A stretch of 64,000 nucleotides of DNA. Origin: Epiperipatus broadwayi (lineage: Eukaryota > Onychophora > Udeonychophora > Euonychophora > Peripatidae). The stretch covers positions 7,590,853 through 7,654,852 of the forward strand of contig JAQFVV010000021.1 in NCBI GenBank assembly GCA_028023455.1, in the 5' to 3' direction. Shown here one piece after another: positions 47,605 to 58,868 of the stretch; the first letter of the stretch is position 1, and each line of letters begins with the position of its first letter. The notes below the pieces were generated by a model that was given only the letters and a program-made list of their open reading frames with translations, searched no databases and had not been told where the DNA came from. A program made the translations under genes and the position numbers.

Positions 47605-49285
47605 TGTACCAGGTCAAACCGCAGAAACCACTTACTTATACATATATATCTGTTTTGGCCAGTTTCAAACTTCTTCCTAATACATTTATAATCTTATAAA
47701 TGTTACGGGGATGAACCGGCATGTTCGAGCAAAATGGGAGATCTTATTGATAGCTTTAACTATCAATAAACGCCCATCTCGGCTGCTAGATTCAAACCCC
47801 TACTATCCAAATACTTTATTTGTTTTGGGTAAACCCCGGGGTACCAGCCAGTCTGATGACTAATGTATTCGGGCAGTAGGCTCATAATACAACGCTCGAA
47901 ACATTCCCTAAAACTAGCTCAGTCTAATTTTAATTCAATAACAAAATTATACAAAATTAGTGGTGGAAAGAATTAATAAAAAGGTTGGTAAAAAGAATTG
48001 ACCGACAAATAAAGTTTAAGTTTGAAGACATTTTATTTTAATTAACATTACTTAAGTTTAAAAATAATTTATTACCCAACATTAATTGACTAAATTTAAA
48101 CATCTTTATAAATCTAATTTAGCACACGTAGTTTTTAAAGTAACACATTATAACACATATCTGGTGAAAAGCATAAATAATATGTGACATCATTAAATTA
48201 TCTCACATTCACACACACACACATCAATAGTTCATTTTATGCATGCTTAAGTGTTCAAATTACTTCACTCGGTAGGATTGACGAATTACAGCGGTGGCTA
48301 CTACGTATAAATGATAATAAATAAATGTTTACCTAAAATTTTTGGAATGTGGATATTGCTTGTTGTTGCTGCTTCTGCTGCTTCTGATGGATTATATCTA
48401 ACTGGTTAGATTTGGACATTTCTTGAAGAGATTTTATGCGAATCCATTGGCTTTATTCTTGAAGACAGTTGAACGTTTGACAGAGGATTTCTGAGTTGTT
48501 ATGCAGACATTATTTCACAGGCAGGTTTTGATGCTCTTGTTGGACTAAAAAGGCTGAAGCATGACCGTATATTTCCAGAAGCTTCTCAACAATGCATTTT
48601 TGTTTCTGAATACATAATAGAAATGCACTGTTATCTCAACTGAAACAAGACTGTCACTGCAAACTAGACTGAAAAAACTGAACTCCGATAAAAAAAATCT
48701 GGCTATTTATGTATTCGAATTGTTTTTGTTTTAATAACCTCCAGCAATAGGTGCAATGGGTGTTGTCAAAATTCCATTGGTAATTAATCCTATGACAATG
48801 TGATTTTGACGATTGTTTAATTAGTAGTAGCTTTCATAAAGGTATTGTTTTTATATCTTTAATTAGTAGCCCACTGCTGGTGTGGTTTTTTTAAATCTTT
48901 ATTTAACTTAATAACCATTGCTGTGTTTTCCAAATATAATTTCTTTTTTAACTTTCATTTACCCATATATATATATATATATATATATTATTCTAACACG
49001 CATACATTTATTTACACTCACACACACATATATAATTTATTATAATAAGCTTGAATGAAAAGAGATTTATATTTTTTTTTAATTTTAAATTACTTATTTT
49101 TACGAATACTAATTTAGAAAAACTTTACTTTCTTTTATAACCCTTTTAGTTTGACTGTAAGAAAACCCCCTTCCCACTTTTAATCTTTTATTTCAAACTC
49201 TTTTACGAAAGATTTTTTTTTTTATTTTAATAATTTTTTTAGACAAAATTATTTTATATACATGTGCCAAATTGGCCTTGGCACA
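47605..49285. mobile_element. Candidate solo LTR (TG...CA, about 1.7 kb) inside a TA tract
   Basis: Starts tgtaccaggtcaaac and ends ttggccttggcaca. With the adjacent attgt/acaat these form a short imperfect terminal inverted repeat. tatat precedes and atata follows. The interior is locally GC-richer (gggtaaaccccggggtacc, acaacgctcgaaac) and has no sizeable open frame, as expected of an LTR. Same plan and same target type as 33065-35261, but no obvious sequence identity along the length. A TIR transposon is the alternative. Confidence 0.5.
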
Positions 49286-49339
49286 ATATATATATATATA
49301 TAAGTTTAAATACAAGTATACAGTCTATATTGAACTTAT

Positions 49340-49740
49340 TGTAATAAGAAGGGATTTGAACATCAGATTTTTAAACTACCTAATCTATTTACTCTATCTT
49401 ATACACCTGATATACATGACATCATACATGTGAAAAAGGTAAATCATTTCATATATATATTGTGATGAACCAGAACTCATCAGTTGGTCCGGATTATCTC
49501 CTACACAGACACACACATAATATATAATCATTGCTTAGTTTATATTAAGACAGCAAATTCTCAAATTTTAATGGACAAGTTTCAGCCATCTACAACATTA
49601 AAAATCTGATGATGGGATACTTAAGAGCACTTGTTGGTGCCAATCTTATTGTCATACCCATGTTGACTTTAAGTAGCCCCTGATGTATAGGACTTTACTA
49701 TGTCCATTTAAATACATAGAAGAGAAATGAACATAAATAC
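49340..49740 (-). repeat. Family 1 hammerhead repeat unit
   Basis: Plus reading: gggatttgaacatcagattt, ribozyme remnant, tatattaagacagcaaattc, tctgatgatgggatac, cccatgttgactttaag. Confidence 0.72.
49444..49496 (-). ncRNA. Hammerhead ribozyme, family 1, decayed
   Basis: CTGATGA with ccaa survives on the minus strand. Stem II and the GAAA side are scrambled (tgatgaaccagaact on plus). Confidence 0.5.
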
Positions 49741-49794
49741 AGATGAATATGTAATATATAAATACAAGTATACTGTTTATATTGAACATAATAT

Positions 49795-50025
49795 AATTGA
49801 AAGTGATTTGAACTCAGAAGTTCAACCTCCTTGCATCTATACACACCATACTATACAACTGATACATATGACCACACATGCATGTGTAAAAAATAAATGA
49901 TCTCCAATATATTTATAAAATGGAATGGATACATGTACATGTAGAGAGCTTGAAATTCAAAGTTCAAATCCTTTATATATATATATATATATATATAAAT
50001 ATATTTGAACTTTGAATTTATATAT
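49795..50025. repeat. Family 1 terminus copy and small inverted repeat with TA loop
   Basis: 49795-49920 is a terminal piece (gatttgaactcagaag, gatacatatgaccacac). 49955-50018 has gaaattcaaagttcaaat and, after a TA run, atttgaactttgaattt, a foldback of the family 1 end. Confidence 0.6.
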
Positions 50026-51135
50026 ATATATTAACTGTATATTTAACCCTGTGGATTAAATATGTTTTAAAGTATTACAAATTTTTTTACAATATAATAA
50101 ATGACTTTTCTCATTAGTACTATTATAATAAAAAATCTTAAGCTAAATGATTCAGTAGTATGGATTAAAATAATCTCATTAGCCAAATTAGCTCTTAATT
50201 ATTTTTTAAAATTATAACTTAGATTGTTTAATATTTTCTTGAAAAAATAAAATTGACAATTTGCGTCCTAAGAAGAGTCAATTTAGAGTTTTCCATGTTT
50301 AGAATAAATGTAATAAATGCAGTTATTTTATGCTGTATAAAAATGTTTATTTAAACTCTGTTAAACTTTTTAGTTGTTAATTTTTAAAATAAATAGTTTG
50401 AAAGTAATAGTTTATTAAATGTCAGTTTAGGTAAGAGTGTAAAAATTAAAACTTTAAAGATATTAAATATAACTAACTGGAATAAGTGTCAACTTCAATT
50501 GATTTAAATGTTAGTCTGTAACTAATTTATTTCGGTGTTATAAAATAATGACAATATTTAAGGCACATGTTGGTGTCTGAGTGAAAGATTGAAATTTAAA
50601 AAGATTTATTAAAAATAAATGTATTTTTTTTAAAAGGTACATCAAATTAATTTCCAATATTAAAAGATTTTGATTAGAATAAAGTAAAAGAGTTAAATAT
50701 AGGTGAAAATAGTGTACTTAAATAAAAGAATGTTTATTTGAAAATAAATGAATAATTTTATCTGAGTTTAAAACAAATAATTGATTTAATAATTTTTATC
50801 AGAGTTAATAAAATTAATTATATGGTAATTAGCAGTCTAGACAGTCACATTGTTGAATCATCCGTATTGATAAAGTTCAAGGACAGATCAATTAAAAAAT
50901 TGAAATTGCACTAGTAATTTACATATTATGACAAAATACTGGGATCGGATTGGATTGGTTTGGATACAGGGAATGCAGTGGAAAATCTTAATGTGTGATG
51001 ATATAAAAAAAACATACACACTATTATTAAAACAATCTTAAGCAAATCTTATTGATTAAATTTAACTTCATTTTAGTTTTGAATTAAATTGCCTGGTTAT
51101 ATTTAACCTTTGGATTTAGCAGGACATTAGAATTT
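50026..51135. other. AT-rich stretch, nothing recognised
   Basis: No feature noticed. Confidence 0.5.
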
Positions 51136-51232
51136 TGACTTTTCACCAATTCACCCCTGGTGAATATTTCCATAAGTATTATATGTTAAAATGCATGTAA
51201 AATAATATATTTTATTATATATAATTTCTTTT
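51136..51232 (+). repeat. Dispersed repeat, pair with 5022-5118
   Basis: Same order of blocks: cctggtgaatatttc, cataagtattata, ttaaaatgcatg, tattttattatat. Confidence 0.55.
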
Positions 51233-51733
51233 GAAAGATTTGCGGTAAAAGGTGAATTGAAATATAAATATTCCAATTTTTTAAAATTCTTTACTACATA
51301 ATCTTAAATAAACAAAAAACATTGCCCAAATACAATTTAAATTTAGACTAAGAATTACCTATATTTGACACTTTTTTAAATGCTTCATCCTTCAATTGAA
51401 CCATTAAATATTTCTTTAACTTTTTCAGCCTATAAATTGTCATTATAAAAAAGGCCAGATTTCTCATAACATGGAGACTTAAATTATATCCTATTACTCT
51501 TAATTTAAAAGTAATACATCAGGATAATTGAGTTTATTTAATGTAATCTATTTCTTCTATTTTGCATAAAACTTTTAACATTTCTATAGTGATGAGTATG
51601 ATATAAACACATATATAAACAATACATAGGCATTATGATTATTCTAGAAGATTCATAGTAGATTTAAATATTTAGATAAAGTTTGAAGTCAATGACCTAG
51701 AATGCAGCAAAATCTTGAGTAATTGTGTAAGAT

Positions 51734-51844
51734 ATTTATCAATAATTATCTTTAATAGCATATAGCTCTATGCTAACTTTTATCATCATCAAATAATACA
51801 ATTTTTATCCAGTAATAAAAACCATATGTATGTGAAAAAATATC

Positions 51845-51882
<38 letters not shown>

Positions 51883-52089
51883 TATTTTTTCACATACATA
51901 TGGTATATATATATATATATATATATATATTCACCATCTTGAGTATTGTATCAGGGCTTTATCCAAGATTGCCACTTCTGTTGCATATAACTATATACTA
52001 ATTCATTTATCAATAATTATCTTTAATGGCATATAGCTCTATGCTAACTTTTATCATAATCAAATAATACAATTTTTAACCAATAATAA
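51734..52089 (+). repeat. Direct duplication (85 bp, 271 bp apart) around a perfect hairpin
   Basis: atttatcaataattatcttt...catatagctctatgc occurs at 51734-51818 and 52005-52089 with few differences. Between them, 51821-51845 and 51880-51904 are a perfect 25-bp inverted repeat with a TA run as the loop. A second TA run lies at 51905-51930. Confidence 0.9.
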
Positions 52090-52312
52090 TAAATTCTACC
52101 ATGGATAAGTAATACAATTTATTATCTTATTGTAATACACAGGCATAAAAATAATTTGTATGTAAAAATACTTCCATTCGTATTTTTATCATCGCCAGAT
52201 AATATAAGTAGGTGGAGTTGAAGTAGATCCTAATCACGACCACAAAGTAACAATATTTATATGTTTAAATCTATACAATATTTATATAAAGCATAAGTTC
52301 AAAAATAAACTA

Positions 52313-52430
52313 GTCAAGCATTGGTGTCCGAGTGTATAGCACAGCCGCCTTACAAGCAGTTGTCCCAGGTTTGCAGGTTCTCTTCCCGGACGATGCTTTG
52401 ACACATGAAAAAATAAATAAATAAATAAAC
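52313..52430 (+). mobile_element. tRNA-derived SINE
   Basis: agtcaagcattggtgtccgag begins a tRNA-like body with acceptor strand gcattgg and matching gacgatgc, a T-arm-like ggttctcttcc, then tttgacacatg and a (aaat)n tail. aataaact... recurs on both sides, compatible with a target duplication. Confidence 0.7.
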
Positions 52431-52937
52431 TAACTAGTTGAGACCAGAAAGAAAGCATTGTACAAAATGTGTATATATTAAATAGATAGTCATATCAAAT
52501 TATATTTGCAACATAATAATGCTCAAAACGAATCGTAGGCATACATTTCATTCCTTTAAAACTTCAGAACAGAAATCTCATCTGCATTTATTAATACATA
52601 TAAACTATTACAACTGATAGAACTGTCATTTAACATTTTATAGTATGATGAATTCATGCCTGGCATTAATATTGATCATTTAAGCAGGCAGAGGATTGCG
52701 AACACAAATCAGCGTCCTCATAGATATATGTTTTATTCCATGACAAAATTTTCCAAAGTTACGAATAATAAACTTTCCATGCATAAAATAAGTACTCATA
52801 ATTTATTTTATACTAAAAAATTATGGATAATTATTAGTATATCCTATAGGACTATTGAAATATAAAATCTTTATCTCTTATAAAAATGTTAGATTTTAAC
52901 TGAAAATTGGCATCATTACATTTGGATATCCAAGTCA

Positions 52938-52990
52938 TACATCACGTGACTTAATTAGCTTGTATTTACAAATATAATATATTACATTTG
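52938..52990 (-). repeat. Family 2 terminal fragment
   Basis: cacgtgacttaattagcttg and tatttacaaat match the terminal parts at 2296 and 60970. Confidence 0.55.
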
Positions 52991-54174
52991 GAAATCATAT
53001 ATCTTTACTTTGTGAAACGAATATAAAATTTATTTTGCAATTCTTTCTTTACTTTTTTTAGAATGAAGTAATGTGATCTCTAGAACAAAACCAGAAAATA
53101 TATTATATATATAAAATTCATAAAAATAATTTAATTTATATAAAACTTGCTCACTTGGGACACAATAACTATAATAATAAACAGTCAATCATAAGTGAGT
53201 ATGTATATTCCAACTCCTAAAAAGAAAAGAAGAGGAAGTTAAAAAAAAACTACTTTAGAAATGAGTTTTGAGATGAGTATATAAACCAATCAATGAACCA
53301 CAAATATGTCTATATTTAGAACATGTGGGTCCATTTTTCTGTTTATTGATATTTTAGGATGTTGTCTTTTAATTTCCTTAGCAGAAAACTATTTTTCTGA
53401 AATGCTTCAATACTATGTCTAATTGTAATTTTCCAATGTATTCTACCCTCTTCCATATCTTCCAAATGGAAACAAATGATATATTGCCCTTTTTTAGTAT
53501 GTCTATGAGATAATCCTTAAGACAGAGATGTACATAAGGTCTATATATCCCATAAAAACTATGCTTAAGGTCAACATAAAACACCTATTTAGGAAGACTT
53601 CCATTATTCCTTTGTTTTACATGACCGATTTTAAGGATGGTGTGGTTTTACAATCATGGATTCAATACCATCACATCTACTGAAGAACATTTTGATTAGT
53701 TTTGTGGCATTGCCATTGTATTTTTAAAATTTTATGAAGCGTCCTTAAGTAAAAATTTAGATAGTTCCAACAGGGTGTCCAAATTACACTTCCATACAAT
53801 AAATTAAGTAAAACAACTGCTTTTAATACAACTAACTTAATGGCAGGAATTATTTTTCTGTGGTGAAATATTCTATCTTGTAAATTGTTAAAAGTAGTGG
53901 CATAGTGGGGTATGTGGTAGCCCTCAAAATCTAAGCTCACCTTTTTATTTATAAAACAACCAAGGTATTCAAACTGGTTTACACATTCAAATTGCTAATC
54001 AGCCAAAGTAAAAATTGTTGAGAATTTTTCTACTGTCATTGACTAATAAAGAACTTTAATAACTGTGTTCTTTACACATTGTATTTAAAATATTAAAAAC
54101 ATTTTGTAAATAGTCTTTTAAATTAGCAATAATAACACTATTATCATATTTAAATACAAGCATATATATATATA

Positions 54175-54405
54175 CTTTTAAGCTAGATGTAATTAGAGGG
54201 AATTTGAACCCAGACTTTCAAACTTACTTTAGTCATCAATTTTATATAACCAATACACGAGTGCCAGTTCAGCACAATATATATATATTGGAGATCATTA
54301 TCTTTTTGCATGTATGTGTTTATGTGTATTGGTTGTATAAAAATGGAGGTGGTGACTAAAGGGAACTTGAAATTCGGAATTCAAACCTGCTCAACATAAC
54401 TATAA
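54175..54405. repeat. Family 1 fragment nested in the LINE
   Basis: Minus-type terminus at 54180-54250 (ggaatttgaacccagacttt), then gtgccagttcagcac and ttggagatcat (half a hammerhead, CTGATGA missing, at 54255-54295), then a plus terminus gtgtattggttgtat...aattcaaacctgc. A collapsed inverted pair. Confidence 0.65.
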
Positions 54406-54842
54406 GCATTCTGTAATATTCAGAATGTAAAAAGATGAAGTCCTTGTTTTTTTTGTTATAACTGATTCAAATTAAAATAACTCATGAAATCTATTTCATA
54501 TCTTGACTCTTATTTGATTAAGCTACCTATAAATTATTCCAAAGATAAATGTCATAACAATTGAAAACAATAGTGGAACAAGTACACAATCTTATTTACC
54601 ACCAGTTTTTATTTAAAATATATAAATAATTACCTATACTAATAACACTTTCTCTAATTCCATTATATAGAAGGTGTAAAATATGAATAAATTTTGGTAG
54701 CCAAGCAATTAATTTCAATCAATGTCATAACCTTGTCCTGTTAATTGAATCAAATATCTTGAACAAATCAATAAAAGCAACATGTAAGATACTGTTTTGT
54801 TCCTAACAATTTTTTTTCATTTGCCTGACAAGAATCACCTGA

Positions 54843-54945
54843 TAGTCAAGCATTGGTGGTCTAGCAGTTAGCATAGCTGCCTTCCAGTCAGCCAGCTCGG
54901 GTTCGCTTCCCAGTCAATGCTTTGACATATAAAAAAAACAATTAT
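54843..54945 (+). mobile_element. tRNA-Gly-like SINE nested in the LINE
   Basis: gtcaagcattggtggtctag starts a body that folds like a tRNA: acceptor gcattgg with tcaatgc, D arm tggtctagcagttagca, anticodon loop cttccag (anticodon TCC, Gly) and T arm gggttcgcttccc. Tail ttgacatataaaaaaaaca. ctgata lies on both sides (possible target duplication). Not a functional tRNA gene: the acceptor and D arms have mismatches and the A-rich tail marks a SINE. Confidence 0.75.
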
Positions 54946-55503
54946 CTGATATATAGTATTTCTTAATTCTTTAAAATTACCTTGAGTTTTTGATTACAAT
55001 TAATCTATAACTCGGAGCAACCTATTCTACAACATTCTTGAAAATAATAATCATATTCCATAATATTCATTGCAATCATGTGCATTACGTTTATTTTTAA
55101 AATAAGAACAATAAAAATATTCTTAAAATCAGGTGGCACAATTTCAAGGGTCCAGATATTTCTATAAATTCCAATATTTTTAAGGTAATATATTAGCATC
55201 ACATTTTTAAAAAAATTGACCTAACAACATAATCTATTTTTATATGATTGTTTCTTTTATTTGACTTACATATGAGTTGTAGATTTGAAGAAACAACTAT
55301 AGCTATATAATTACAACTTTCATGCCCATTTATTGTTCTCTGATCTCATGAAAAAATGTTTCATTATATATATACACACACAGACGTATGACACAATTTA
55401 AATTTAAAATTATACACATTAATACATAAAAAAATAATCCTCAAATAAACTACTGCAATTACGAAAGGACAGTATAATAATAAACTAAAAACAAGTATGT
55501 ATT

Positions 55504-55612
55504 GCGTTGTTAGCCGAGAGGTATCGCCGCCGCCATGCAAGCAAATAGTTGGTTGCAGACGGTTGTGGGTTCGCGTCCCGGCCGATGCTATGACATATGA
55601 AAAAAAAAGTAT
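55504..55612 (+). mobile_element. tRNA-derived SINE, class II type
   Basis: gcgttgttagccgagaggta, a variable arm (atagttggttgcagacgg), a good box B (gtgggttcgcgtcccgg), gatgctatgacatatg and poly-A. Nearly the same as the copy at 21361-21467, and CpG-rich, so relatively young. Confidence 0.8.
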
Positions 55613-55644
55613 ATTCACTTACATTCTCATATTTATAAAAGTTA

Positions 55645-55935
55645 GTATTTAGATGAATTCGAACTCAGACTTTCAGCACTCATTAAAGTATGAAGATTGG
55701 TTATCTTAATATAAAGCTCAGTACTGATTGTATATATGTGTGGAGATGGTAATCTGAACCAACTGATGAGTGCTGGTTTAGCACGAAATACTTATATTGG
55801 TGATTATTTATCTTTTCAACATGGGTGTAATCAGATGAGTCAGCAATATAAGATGGCACTGAGAGTTGTAGGTCGTGTAAAAGTCCTGAGTTCGATTCTT
55901 GCATATATTACATATATAAATACAGGTGTAAGCCT
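55645..55935 (+). repeat. Family 1 hammerhead repeat unit with intact ribozyme
   Basis: 5'-truncated unit: cattaaagtatgaagattgg, cttaatataaagctcagtac, ribozyme 55749-55807, then a diverged terminus aagtcctgagttcgattctt. Confidence 0.75.
55749..55807 (+). ncRNA. Hammerhead ribozyme, family 1, complete and best preserved
   Basis: taatc/gatta (5 pairs) and ccaa/ttgg (4 pairs) form stem I around an internal loop (tgaa opposite t). CTGATGA is intact. Stem II gtgct/agcac has 5 perfect pairs with loop ggttt. CGAAA is intact. Stem III ata/tat closes a 2-base loop, then AUA is the cleavage triplet. All invariant bases of a type I hammerhead are present. Cleavage expected after the A preceding ttgg, at about 55796. 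Confidence 0.9.
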
Positions 55936-55999
55936 GTACAATGTATTAAAATATATTATGCAGAATATGCACGTGCAAACACACACTCAATTTGATTAA

Positions 56000-57326
56000 A
56001 TACGCATTTTAATTATTCTTCACATTAATGCTTTTCGTATTTTATTTTTTTTTGTTAAATTGTTTTTTTTTTTTAATGTAGATTTTAGTATATGTTTTTG
56101 ATTTAATAACCTAATTAATTTAATGATTAAACAATTATAATTCTTCATGTAGCAGCTCTAATATCACAGTACCGTTTGTTGAATATACAACTTTTTCATT
56201 ATTTTTATATTATTTTAAATTTTTTTATTAATAAATTATTTTATATACCAATTCATAGCAACATTTTGTATTAGCATAAAATAATGTTTTCATTGAAATT
56301 AGCAATTACAACAACACTAAGCATAAATTGAAAGCATAAGAAGAGAAAATAACAGAGATGATTTAGGGAGATACTGATGAAGATGAAGATGTGTGAAATT
56401 TGAATTCAAATTTACAAATTCCTAATTTTTTTAATTTATCTTTTCAAACTATGGGTTACTGAAACACGATAGAGAACACATAAAAAAAGTACGATCTTTA
56501 GTAGGGCTTTGAATTAAATAATCTTTTTCAGTTTTGTTTTGATTTTAAAAATTTAATATTAAAATTATCATTTAATATTATAAATCCTAATTTATTTTAT
56601 CAGTCCACTTATAAATCATTTGAAAATATTTTGCTAGAGCAAAATTAATTAAGTTTTACTGATGACTTCTTAAAATTATAAAAGAAGAAGACAACATGAA
56701 CAAAAGAACTTCTAGAGAAAAAGAAAACGAAAAAAATCAATACGAAGTATTTTTTTAATCTTATATAATTATTCGACTACTAAAGAACAAATGTTGTACA
56801 CTGGAAATAATTAAAAAGCATTAATAATAATTTAAACATTTTGAAAACAAAATTAGTAGTGAAAATATTTACTTTATGGAAGGGAGGAAAGCTTGTTTAC
56901 GTTTACCAACTAGTTATTTAAATCACATAGGTTTTAATAAGGCAATATATAAATATATTAAGTAGTTAATAAATGTACAATATTTTTCAATGAGAACGCA
57001 TTCCTATAATAACTGAAGACAAAGTTCTAAAATTTCGATTTTTATACATCTTCAGACCATCTACATACAAGAAATAATTTAGAGATTGAAAAAAAAGCAT
57101 TAACTTTATAACTAAATTTACTTGAATAATTAGTAGATGGGAAACCATGTAATGGAATTGACACTTTGAGCCTGAATCCAATATCCTTAATTCTCAGCTT
57201 CTTCACTCTCTATGTATAATAATTAAGAATTATGCTAGAATGACATATATAATTAATCAAATTAATTCTAAGCATTCATGATATGTGGTACTCTTTTTCT
57301 ATATATAATACATTTTTTTCTCTTTC

Positions 57327-57330
<4 letters not shown>
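56000..57330. other. AT-rich stretch, nothing recognised
   Basis: No repeat copy, domain or RNA noticed. Confidence 0.5.
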
Positions 57331-57377
<47 letters not shown>

Positions 57378-57378
57378 A
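57331..57378. repeat. (TA)n(TG)n microsatellite, left border of Penelope-like element 2
   Basis: TA run passing into TG run, directly beside the inverted arm. Confidence 0.95.
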
Positions 57379-58800
57379 ATCTTATAGTTGAATATTTATA
57401 AATACAGTAATTAGATATATGTAAAGTATAACATTAAAAATTTTATCCACATAGGAGCACTTTCGACTATTGTCGTAGCCTTGTGCACCTAACACTTTGA
57501 AAGGCTAATCTTTCTACAATTCTGTGATCTTAACATTTTCTGCCTGTCTGTTAATTAAGTCTTGTTTATATTTATGTATTAGCATAACTGCCTTTATTTT
57601 ACTTTTATATCTGCTACCACACCTACATATCCATTTATAAATGATGCAATTTTTATTTATAAATGAGAAGGATTTTTATAAAATAAACAATGTCTGGCCA
57701 ATGGGTTTACCTACTGTTGCTCAAATATGTAATTTTGTAATTTCTACATACTAAGAACATATAAAAAAGGAATGTTATTAAAAAATATTACTGTTTATTA
57801 TCCATATGTTGATGATGTTTTTGAATGTGACAGACCAAATACAATTAAAGAGTTGTTTAAAAAATTAAATAATTTAAATGGCTTAAAATGGATGAAAACA
57901 GACTAAAATTCAATATGTGTTTTCTTGATCTTAAAATAACTAGAAATCAATGTAAGGTGAATTACTGTATGACCATTAAACCAATAAAAAAAGGAGATTA
58001 TATTCCATATAAATCAAAAGTGCCAATGTCACATAAAACGGTATGTTTAAAGTCCTTATTTAGAAATAATAGTCTTTGTAAATATTCATTAGATAAAGTT
58101 AAAAATATTGAAATGTATTTGAATGAATTGTTAAATGTTGACTACAATTATAATCATATATAATATTATTAAAAATTTTAATACAAAATATAAGAAAATA
58201 TTAATAATAATATTGATTCTCTTGCTAATAAAAATGTGGATATTAATACCATTCAAGTAAATTTTATAAGAAAAAATTATAAAGGTATATGTGACGTTGC
58301 ATTTTACACATCTCCTACATTAAACAAATTAATAAATAACTCTAAGGATAAAACCTTATTTTTAAATAAAAATTGCATGATTTATAATTATGTAGGTCTG
58401 GTAGCAGATATATAGGGAAATTGAGATACACATTGAAAAAAAGAACTAAAGAGCACTTGCTGTTATTAAAAGGGGTTCAGAAAATGAAACAGAATTGCAA
58501 AGGAAATAATAATGTTTCAGTATCCATTTTTTACTGACAATAATTAGTCATGTATTTATGATTTGAACTTCAATTATAATAATGTAAAAGTATTGCAAAT
58601 TCAAATAAAGGAAGCTATGCTAATATACAAATACAAACAAGATTTAATTAACAGCCAGGCAGCAATGTTAATATCATGGAGTTGTGAGAAGGTTGGCCTT
58701 TCAAAGTTTTAGTTGACAAAGATTACAAGGATAGTCGAAAGCACTCCTAAGTGGATTAAATTTTTGTAGTTATACTTTACATATATCTAATTACTGTATT
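57379..58800 (+). pseudogene. Penelope-like element 2: reverse transcriptase and endonuclease, with inverted end copy
   Basis: Plus-strand reading: PMGLPTVAQICN (RT block before the catalytic box) near 57710, then YPYVDDVFE with the YVDD box at 57805-57816. After a frameshift, 57888-58163 encodes NMCFLDLKITR and PYKSKVPMSHKTV, the typical Penelope sequence after the RT palm. Near 58385-58470, YVGLVADI...LRYTLKKRTKEHL resembles the GIY-YIG endonuclease. The 3' part 58360-58800 recurs inverted at 57379-57665, where the minus strand gives CRCGSRY. Microsatellites lie at both ends (57331, 58838). Penelope elements combine this RT with GIY-YIG and often carry inverted partial end copies. Frameshifts and stops make it dead. 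Confidence 0.82.
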
Positions 58801-58837
58801 GACTTGAAGAGATACAGACATCAGATTTTTATATTAT

Positions 58838-58868
58838 TACACACACACATATGTATATATATATATAT
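58838..58868. repeat. (CA)n(TA)n microsatellite, right border of Penelope-like element 2
   Basis: acacacacatatgtatatat run about 40 bases past the element's inverted arm. Confidence 0.9.

Larger units (their letters stand above)
53160..55205 (-). pseudogene. LINE reverse transcriptase to 3' end, decayed and nested
   Basis: Minus-strand remnants in order: 55202-55005 (EIVPPDFKNIFIVLILK, before the RT palm), 54780-54725 (VAFIDLFKIFDSINR, the usual FVDLTKAFDSVNR), 54590-54545 (DCVLVPLLFSI, usual GCVLAPTLFS), 54165-54115 (KYDNSVIIANLKDYLQ where FADDxxLxA is expected), then 53940-53677 (KAVVLLNLLYGSVIWT, usual AVVLPTLLYGSETWT). 53584-53378 gives the tail FYVDLKHSF...CLKDYLI. The two catalytic Asp are no longer DD, and stops and frameshifts abound. 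A family 1 piece (54175-54405) and a SINE (54843-54945) are inserted in it. A related 3' end lies at 37425-37660. Confidence 0.85.

Noticed and set aside
47850-47920. tctgatgac...ctcgaaac inside the second TG...CA element
   Set aside because: Both boxes occur, but the part between is about 40 bases with only partial pairing and no stem I was found.
54850-54920. Functional tRNA-Gly gene
   Set aside because: Stem mismatches, A-rich tail and sister copies show it is a SINE.
55364-55618. 84-codon minus frame with AGTRTHNRLQPTICLHGG
   Set aside because: Reverse translation of a tRNA-derived SINE, a common artefact.
56385-56430. ctgatgaagatgaagatg...gaaat
   Set aside because: Purine-rich run with no stem II or stem I pairing.
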